A stretch of 64,000 nt of DNA from Anarhynchus alexandrinus (Eukaryota > Chordata > Aves > Charadriiformes > Charadriidae), in assembly GCA_008711295.1 (NCBI GenBank), contig VUYV01000407.1, forward strand, positions 452,829-516,828, read 5' to 3'. Position numbers and translations under genes: made by a program. The notes under the pieces were generated by a model. It saw only the letters and a program-made list of their open reading frames with translations. It was not told the DNA's origin and ran no database searches. The stretch's first letter is position 1. Every line of letters starts with the position of its first letter. Shown here piece after piece: positions 57,348 to 64,000 of the stretch.

Positions 57348-60300
57348 AATAGGTCCACCAATATGGTCCATAGTGGTACAGTGTGACTGTAGATGGAGGG
57401 AAGTGGGGGAGTAGGTGCATAATAACCTCGTACTGCAGTGCTTCTGCTGCAATTTCACTTTTCCTGGACAATCCTAAAATAGCTTTCCATCCTTGTATTG
57501 CATCAAAGAAGACGTGCTAGACCATTAAGAATTAAGGCAGAAAAAATTAGCATTCTTACTTAACTCAATTCAAGCCCTAACCAAGGCATCAAGCTAACTC
57601 AGCAAAACTAGGAAACTAGTTGGTATCTTTCATTTTAAAATCTGAAATTGTATTTTTCATTTTAAAGTCCAGCATGTAGCTGTAACTTTTGCACTAAGTC
57701 AAAATTTTCAGAAAATTAAATTTTCAACTACAGATGGAAAAAACTCAGATGACTGTTATAGCCAAGTACAAATCAGTTATCTGATTGGGAAGTCCCATCT
57801 TCGTGTTAAATTTTCAGATTTTTCGACTTCTGGGTTTAAACAAATCTTTGCATTTTAGAAAGGCAGCACATTTAGGCTGTGGGGATGTACCTGTGATCGA
57901 AGGTTCTCTGTTGCAGTATCCAGGTTGTATTAGATAATGGTAAATTCCCTGTCCCACTGATGAGCAGTATACTTTAATTACCTTGCATTTAGCATAAAAT
58001 AAGAATAAATAAACTAAAATAAAGTGCTCCATTGTTTATTTAGAAGGCAGAGCATTTCTTCTTGGAACTGTGACTGTACAATTTCGTACTATAGGAAAAT
58101 GGAAAGGAGACTGGATTAGGCAAGACTCAATGCTTATCTATGAACTAGATACTCTTAATGAGAGTCGGGAAATATTTCTTTCCACCTGTGTGCTGGTTTC
58201 TTTGGTGTGACAAAAGCAATATAGCCTCGGAGCTTTTTCTTGGCTGAGTGGAAAGCACCGCGTCTGTAGACTTTTGACGTATGCCAAAAATTAAACCAAT
58301 GTATCGAGGCGATAGTGCTGCCAGCCCAGCCTTTGAGAAAGTGCTTTGATTTATCTCTGTTTCTGCCCCTCCTGGTGTTCATCGCTGCTCATCAGCAAAT
58401 ATTTATGCATCTCTATTACTTGTTTTTCCAGGTAGGTCGAGGTGAAGCTTGATAAAGTGGTGATAATTAAAATGCGGAGGTCCTGGCTTCTTCCAGATAA
58501 ATAGTAAACCCCCCAAATGACTTCATGCAAGCCACCTATCACTAGCTAGCATCTGACTTGGCTTCAAAATTCTGTTATTGGATTATTTAGCCTCATGCAA
58601 CATTTTCTCCAAGCCCGATAAAATGGTGGTGAACTTGGGATAGGAGGGAAGCTTACGTGACCCGTCTTTGCAAAGAGTGGGCAAATACGGCGTGGCAGCT
58701 TCCCAAAGGCTGAAAGTATCTCAATGTAAGAACAAAAAACCCTGGCCAAACCATGGGGTGAGGGGAAGTGGCAAAACTCTGGTCAGATCAGAAACACTCC
58801 TGGTATCTCTTCCAGCGAGGTTGGGATGGAGGGAGATCGCTGCCCTTCCAGAGGGAGAATTCACACCCATCCAAAGGGAGTTCACAAGGTCAAATAACCC
58901 CAGATACCAGTGCTGCTAGAGGAATGTCAGTGAAAATGAGGACCCTGGTGCCAAAAAAATTCTCAGTACAATCTCTTCATTTTCAGCAAAGAGGCTCTTT
59001 ACTAAGAGTGAACTGAAGATGTGTCCTATATGTGACCTTATAATCCAGCAAACATTTCAAGCAGCTGTGGAAATATTTGTGTGGCTCTGGCTTTCGTCGG
59101 GACATCACGGGTAAAACCTATAGCTCTGGCAAACAGCAGAATGTGGGGTTTTTTTTTAGCTCTGAGGGAAATTTAAAGATCTCTTGAACCAGGCTGTGGC
59201 TGAGCCTTTGGTTTCCTCTTGAGGAAGACAATTTGCAGTGTTATAGAGGCTTGGTTTTTTTGTAGTTAAACACAGAACTTTCCACTGTAAGTTTGATGTT
59301 ACTCTCCATAGCCTCCACCTCTAAATCTCTCCAGAAAGTGGTAGGTGCTTAGTATTTCCTATGTAGGATCTTGATCAAGAGATAAGGTTTAGTTGTTGAA
59401 GGCTACCTATAAATAACTGACACTGTAGCATGCCTGTGCTATCTTTTTTTCCCTTGAGTCTTTAAGTCATGTCTCACAGATGGCCCAGCCTGAACTCCAT
59501 CATTGTCTTTCCTTTGAAGGAGCAGATTATAAGAAGCAGAAGGAGATAGATATATATATATGGTTTGGTTGTTTTTTGGTTTTTTTTGTAACACCAATAA
59601 GTACCAGCAGAGGTTTCCTTAGATCAATCCATGAAACAGAATTTGACCTTGCAACAACAAATGCGGGAGTGACAGGTTGGGTTGGGGGGTGCTGGGAAGG
59701 GCCTTGAAAACAGAGACAGGCAATTCTTGTTTGATGCTATAAAGAGGGAGGAGGTGGAAAGCGAGATGCTCCAAGTGGCAGGCCAGCAGCAGAACACTGC
59801 GTGACAAGATGGCATTTGTCATGGACAAAAGCATACTGTGACTGTGAGAATCGAGCCGATGAGACCTTTCACTGCGTGGATGTGTAGAAAGGCTGTGCCT
59901 TCGCTGCATTACACAGAGGCGATGAACAAGATTTCATTGTAGTTGGATATAGGTTCTAGCAGGAATCTGTGAGTCAATGTTGAGGTGGCGGTTATAGATC
60001 ACAGAGTGGGTCATGGTGGTGTTTATGGGGATGAAACTGGAGGTGAGAGCACAAAACAGCACAAGGTAGAGAGGACTAGAGATGCTGTAAGAAGGTTTTT
60101 GTACCCAGGATTGTCATTCTGGCATTGTGGGCACCAGATTGGAGAGACTGATGTCTGTAATGTGCCTTCCTCCCCAGTACCCCGAGAGGTCTGTGTGCAG
60201 AACTGATCTCATTTGTTTTAATCACATTATGAATGAAGCTAAGGCACTGTAGCTTCCAGGGCTTCTTCATTTTTGTTTGTGCATCTGAGGCTACATAATT

Positions 60301-60578
60301 ATTCTCTGTTGGTAGTTGAGGATTTGCCATAGGTCTTCCAAGTTAAATTGTTCTTTCTGGGTGCACACAGGGGCAGAAAGTTGGGGTGAGATTAGTGATG
60401 CAATTGTAGACAGCTAAACATCAAAAGTTTAGGTCAAGGTTATCATTTTAGGTTCTCTCAATAGCCAGTTGGGAGAAATACGGAGCTCTTAGAGGTGTTT
60501 TAGCTCCTCCTGAAGTAGTCATTGAAGCAGTCAAACACGATGGTGTTTACGTTTTTGCTAAAGGCTATGGGGACAGTT
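57348..60578. other. Unannotated non-coding DNA
   Basis: 3.2 kb of AT-rich unique-looking sequence immediately 3' of the long CR1. No exon, RNA or other repeat was recognised. Confidence 0.5.
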
Positions 60579-60604
60579 CACAGAATCACAGAATCACAGA
60601 CTGG

Positions 60605-61024
60605 TCAGGACTGGAAGGGCCCTCTGGAGCTCCCCCAGTGCCACCCCCTGCCAGAGCAGGGGCACCTCCAGCAGTGGCACAGGACGGCGTCCAGGCGGGT
60701 TTGGAATGGCTCCAGAGGGGGAGACTCCCCCACCTCTCTGGGCAGCCTGTGCCAGTGCTCTGCCACCCGCACAGGAGAGAAGGCCCTCCTCAGGGTGAGA
60801 TGGAACTTCCTATGGTCACATTTGTGCCCGTTCCCTCTTGTCCTGTCACTGGGCACCACTGAACAAAGGCTGTTCCCATCCCCCTGGCACCCTCCCTTTA
60901 AGGATTGATAAGCATTGATGAAATCCCCCCTCAATCTTCTTTCCTCCAGACTAAAAAGCCCCAAGTCCCTCAGCCTTTCCTCATAAGATGTTCCAATCCT
61001 GTAATCATCTTTGTAGCCCTCCAC
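60605..61024 (-). pseudogene. CR1 ORF2, C-terminal region
   Basis: An open frame without internal stop that reads the far C-terminal part of ORF2, beyond the polymerase: [38 protein letters not shown] and [20 protein letters not shown]. It is offset from the upstream reverse-transcriptase frame by a shift near 61010. This region is what short CR1 copies elsewhere in the window retain. Confidence 0.9.
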
Positions 61025-62561
61025 TGGACCCTCTCCAGCAGTTCCCTGTCCTTCTTGACCCGGGGAGCCCCGAACTGGACACAGTGCTCCAGATGTGGCC
61101 TCCCCGGGTCAGAGCAGAGGGGGAAGATGACCTCCCTCGACCTGCTGGCCACACTCTTCTTGATGCCCCCCAGGATGCCATTGGCCTTCTTGGCCACCAG
61201 GGCACATTGCTGGCTCACGGGCATCCTGTTGTCCCCCAGGACTCCCAGGTCCCTTTCCACAGAGCTGCTCTCCAGCAGGTCAGCCCCCAACCTGTACTGG
61301 TGCATGCAGTTATTCCTCCCCAGATGCAGGACCCTACACTTGCCCTTGTTGAATTTCATTAGGTTCCTCTCTGCCCAACTCTCCAGCCTGTCCAGGTCAC
61401 GCTGTATGGCAGCACAGCTTTCCGGCGTGTCAGCCACTCCTCCCAGTTTTGTGTCATCAGCAAACTCACTGAGGGTACACTCTATCCCTTCATCCGGGTC
61501 ATTGATGAATATATTGAACAGGACTGGACCCAGTACTGACCCCTGAGGGACACCACTCGTTACTGACCTCCAACTGGACTCTGCACCACTAACCACCACC
61601 CTCTGAGCTCTATCTGCCAGGCACTGTTCAATCCACCGCGCTGTCCATTCATCTAACCCACACTTGCTAAGCTTGCCTGTGAGGATGATGTGGGAGACAG
61701 TCGAAAGCCTTGCTGAAGTCAAGACAACATCCACTGCCCTCATCCACCCATCCAGTCATGCCATCATAGAAGGCTATCAGATTAGTCAGACATGACTTCC
61801 CCTTGGTGAATCCATTTTGACTACTTCTGATAACCTTCTTTTCTTCCAGATGCTTTGAGATGATACCCAGCACAAGCTGTTCCATCATCTTTCCAGGGAT
61901 GGAGGTGAGGCTGACTGGCCTTGTAGTTTCCCGGATCATCCTTCTTGCCCTTTTTGAAGACTGGAGTGACATTGGCTTTCCTCCAGTCCTCAGACACCTC
62001 ACCTGTTCTCCAGGACCTTTCAAAGATGATGGAGAGCGGCCCAGCAATGACTTCCCCCAGCTCCCTCAGCACTCGAGGGTGCATCCCATCAGGCCCCATG
62101 GACTTGTGGATATCCAGTTTACCTAAGTGATCTCTAACTTGTTCCTCATCAACCAAGGGAAAGTCTTGCTTCCTCCAGACTTTCTCTGTTACGTGCAAAG
62201 TCTGGGACTCCCGAGGACTGGTCTGAGCAGTGAAGACAGAAGCAAAGAAGGCATTCAGCAACTTTGCCTTCTCTGCATCATCTGTAACCACAGCACCTGT
62301 CTCGTTCAACAGCGGGCCCACATTTTCCCTAGTTTTCCTTTTGTCTCCTATATACTTAAATAAACCCTTCCTCTTGGCCTTGACATCCCTCGCCAGGTTC
62401 AATTCCAAGGCTGCCTTGGCTTTCCTCGTTTCATCCCTGCATACCCTGACAGCATTCTTATACTCGTCCCAAGCAGTCAGCCCCTTCTTCCACCTATTGT
62501 AAACTCCCTTCTTCCACCTGAGCTTTTTCAGAAGGTCCCTGCTCAGCCATGTAGGTCTCAT
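60970..62561 (-). pseudogene. CR1 ORF2 reverse transcriptase, frameshifted
   Basis: Non-LTR reverse transcriptase, the enzyme that copies the element's RNA at a nicked target. Along the minus strand: a pre-RT segment (ELNLARDVKAKRKGLFKYI), [34 protein letters not shown], motif [10 protein letters not shown] (about 61.70-61.72 kb), motif [15 protein letters not shown] and the catalytic motif C FADDTKL (61447-61464). Both aspartates of the FADD box are intact. Frameshifts near 61930 and 61740 separate these motifs, so no continuous polymerase is encoded. The endonuclease lies immediately upstream. Confidence 0.95.
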
Positions 62562-62632
62562 TCTTCCCTTGCCTGATTTCTTGCTCTTCAGGATGCACCG
62601 ATCCTGAACTTGGAGGAAGTGATGCTTAAATA

Positions 62633-63415
62633 TCAGCCAGCTCTCCTGAGCACCCCCCTACCCTCTTGAGCTCTCTCCCATGGGATTTGTCCAAGCAATT
62701 CCTTGAAGCGATCAAAGTTAGCCCTCCTGAAGTCTAAGGTTTCAACCCTACTTGTCATTTTGTGTAAACTGCACTTAATCCTGAATTCTATCTTCTTATG
62801 ATCACCGCAGCCCAGTCTGCCCCCAACCTTAACATCCTCCACCAGTCCCTCTTTGTTTGTCAGTACCAGGTCCAGCAGTACACCTCTCCTTGTGGGATCC
62901 TCCACCACCTGAGTCAAAAAGTTATCATCAATGCACTGGAGGAACCTCCTGGACTGTACATGCCCAGCTGTGTGGCCTTCCCAGCAGATATCAGGGTAGT
63001 TGAAGTCCCCCATGAGAACCAAGGCCTGAGATTGCAAGGTGATTCTCACCTGTCTGTAGAAGGCCTCATCAACATCCCCATCCTGATCAGGTGGCCTGTA
63101 ATAGACACCCACAACAGTGTCTCACATATTACCCTGCCCGTTAATCCTTACTCACAAGCTCACAACTTGCTCTTCATCTGCCCCCAGGGAGAGCTCGATA
63201 CATTCCAGTTGCTCGCTTACAAAGAGTGACTCCATCACCTTGCCTCGCTGGCCTATCTTTCCTAAAGAGAACAGAGCCCTCCATGACAGTGTTCCAGTCA
63301 CATGAGCTATCCCACCACGTCTCAGTAATTGCAATGAGATTATGGTCCTGTGACCGCACACAGATCTCTAACTCCTCTTGTTCCCCATCCTTCATGCATT
63401 AGTGTATAGGCATTT
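62633..63415 (-). pseudogene. CR1 ORF2 AP-type endonuclease, frameshifted
   Basis: Exonuclease-endonuclease-phosphatase family domain that nicks the target for first-strand synthesis. The minus strand shows KCLYTNA at the ORF2 start, LEICVRSQDHNLIAITETWW with the metal-binding glutamate (63309-63329), GVYYRPPDQDGDVDEAFYRQ, the catalytic GDFNYPDICW (about 63.0 kb) and CGDHKKIEF near 62.80 kb, where the usual S-D-H is G-D-H. A stop and insertion near 63400 and a frameshift near 63150 break it. Retained metal and histidine residues suggest decay after insertion. Confidence 0.93.
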
Positions 63416-63446
63416 CAGAAAAGGCAATGAGTGTATAGTTTTTGCC

Positions 63447-63665
63447 CTAGAGGGGCAGTGGGCCTGGGTCCGGTCTACATATTGGGCCTTCCATCCCCTT
63501 CAGAATTGAGTCTCCTATTACAATGACTGGTCTTTTGTTTTTTACCGAGGCAGTTTTGATTCTGGGGGTGGTCCAACTAGGCCTCAGTGACACCTCCAAC
63601 CTGGGAGGGTTATCATCCTCACCATTGTTCAGTTCCCCTTGCAGAGCACTGTATCTGTTCTGCAA
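63447..63665 (-). pseudogene. CR1 ORF1 SGNH/GDSL domain, N-terminal block
   Basis: The minus strand reads NKRPVIVIGDSILKGMEGPI, the first block of the SGNH/GDSL esterase-like domain known from CR1 ORF1 proteins; the nucleophile-position serine of GDS is at about 63507-63515. The frame is cut right after CRPDP, and the rest of the domain is missing between here and ORF2. Upstream on the minus strand (63.67-63.70 kb) the sequence is not recognisable. Confidence 0.85.
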
Positions 63666-63713
63666 TGGGACTTTGGAAGGTGTGGTAGTTGTCAGGCAGA
63701 TGTGCCTGCGGAT

Positions 63714-63806
63714 GGGGCATTTCAGGAAGAAATTCTTGACTGTGAGGGTGGTGAGCCCCTGGCGCAGGTTGCCCTGAGAAGCTGTGGCTGCCCCATTCCT
63801 GGAGGT
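63714..63806 (+). mobile_element. CR1 3'-region fragment embedded in the long CR1
   Basis: GGGCATTTCAGGAAGAAATTC then GACTGTGAGGGTGGTGAGCC and GCTGTGGCTGCCCCATTCC are sense CR1 3'-region words, opposite in orientation to the surrounding element. The fragment is cut at GGAGGT directly before the N at 63807. It could be a nested insertion or a misjoined contig end. Confidence 0.85.
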
Positions 63807-63807
63807 N
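63807..63807. other. Ambiguous base (N)
   Basis: A single undetermined base between an inverted CR1 fragment and ORF1 sequence that is out of its normal order. Confidence 0.9.
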
Positions 63808-63817
63808 CGCAGCTGGA

Positions 63818-64000
63818 GGGATAGAGGAGAACAAGACTTGGGCTCCCAATCCCTTAGCCAGTCGCCCCAAGGCCCTGAAATCTTTCTTTATTGCCCTCGG
63901 CATTCTTCTCACTACATCATCACTGCCTACCTGAAAAACTAAAAAGGGATAATAATCCGATTGCCGCACCAGGGATGGAAGCTTCCTCTTAACATCACTA
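63818..64000 (-). pseudogene. CR1 ORF1 SGNH/GDSL domain, central block
   Basis: The minus strand reads SDYYPFLVFQVGSDDVVRR, RAIKKDFRALGRLAKGLG and AQVLFSSIPPA. This is the central part of the SGNH domain, with QVGSDD at the block normally written GxND (63916-63933). In an intact element this lies downstream of the GDSIL block; here it lies upstream of it, so the order is scrambled. It continues past the window edge. Confidence 0.88.

Larger units (their letters stand above)
60579..64000 (-). mobile_element. Long CR1 LINE with ORF1 and ORF2 remnants, cut by the window edge
   Basis: Reading the minus strand from 64000 downwards there are ORF1 SGNH/GDSL esterase-like pieces, the ORF2 endonuclease (about 63.4-62.6 kb), the reverse transcriptase (about 62.56-61.0 kb), the ORF2 C-terminus and a 3' end with three octamers (CACAGAATCACAGAATCAC). 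At 3.4 kb it is by far the longest copy here; full-length CR1 is about 4.5 kb. ORF2 is split over several frames, so the copy is dead. The 3' part matches the 9812 and 31986 copies, making all three one subfamily. The 63.69-63.81 kb part is rearranged and contains an N. Confidence 0.95.

Noticed and set aside
1..64000. tRNA, rRNA, snRNA and CRISPR features
   Set aside because: Read-through of both strands gave no tRNA-like box pair with cloverleaf context, no rRNA words and no repeat-spacer array. A dedicated RNA search was not possible here.

Overview
The window looks like nuclear DNA of a bird, probably intergenic or deep intronic. The main evidence is a dense scatter of CR1 LINE retrotransposon copies carrying the usual 3' end: an octamer tail related to ATTCTGTG/ATTCTATG next to a block reading, on the antisense strand, GGTTTGGGTTGGAAGGGACC. 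Some other reptiles also carry CR1, so bird is an inference from the density and type of copies; I cannot name the species. I found no convincing host protein-coding exon, tRNA, rRNA or other RNA gene. The long open frames are nearly all sense or antisense readings of CR1 or chance frames in GC-rich DNA.

Layout: 1-4.4 kb is unannotated single-copy-like DNA. 4.4-20.9 kb holds seven CR1 copies, a degraded C2H2 zinc-finger pseudogene remnant with fingers in both orientations (12.3-12.6 kb), and a 255-bp segment (15.67-15.93 kb) copied about 2.2 kb downstream into a CR1, where the copy is flanked by inverted-repeat arms (17.79-18.15 kb). 20.9-39 kb is mostly unique DNA with a duplicated 255-bp block across a single unknown base (24.3-24.8 kb), a CR1 of a different subfamily (27.7 kb), CpG-dense patches and another CR1 (32 kb). 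39-57 kb contains eight more CR1 copies or fragments, including an opposite-orientation pair at the 44-base assembly gap (47.66 kb). 60.6-64 kb carries the best-preserved CR1, on the minus strand and running to the window edge: remnants of the ORF1 SGNH/GDSL esterase-like domain, the ORF2 AP-type endonuclease, the reverse transcriptase with its FADD box, and the 3' end. It is broken by frameshifts and rearranged near another single-base N.

No genes here work together as a pathway. The biological content is a layered record of CR1 insertion, decay and local rearrangement, plus possible but unproven regulatory DNA. I did not find a new gene system. The most unusual native-looking structures are the foldback duplication at 17.8-18.15 kb and the convergent zinc-finger remnant at 12.3-12.6 kb. 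Several other oddities (16374, 24546, 47660-47703, 63807) sit exactly at ambiguous bases and may be assembly artefacts.
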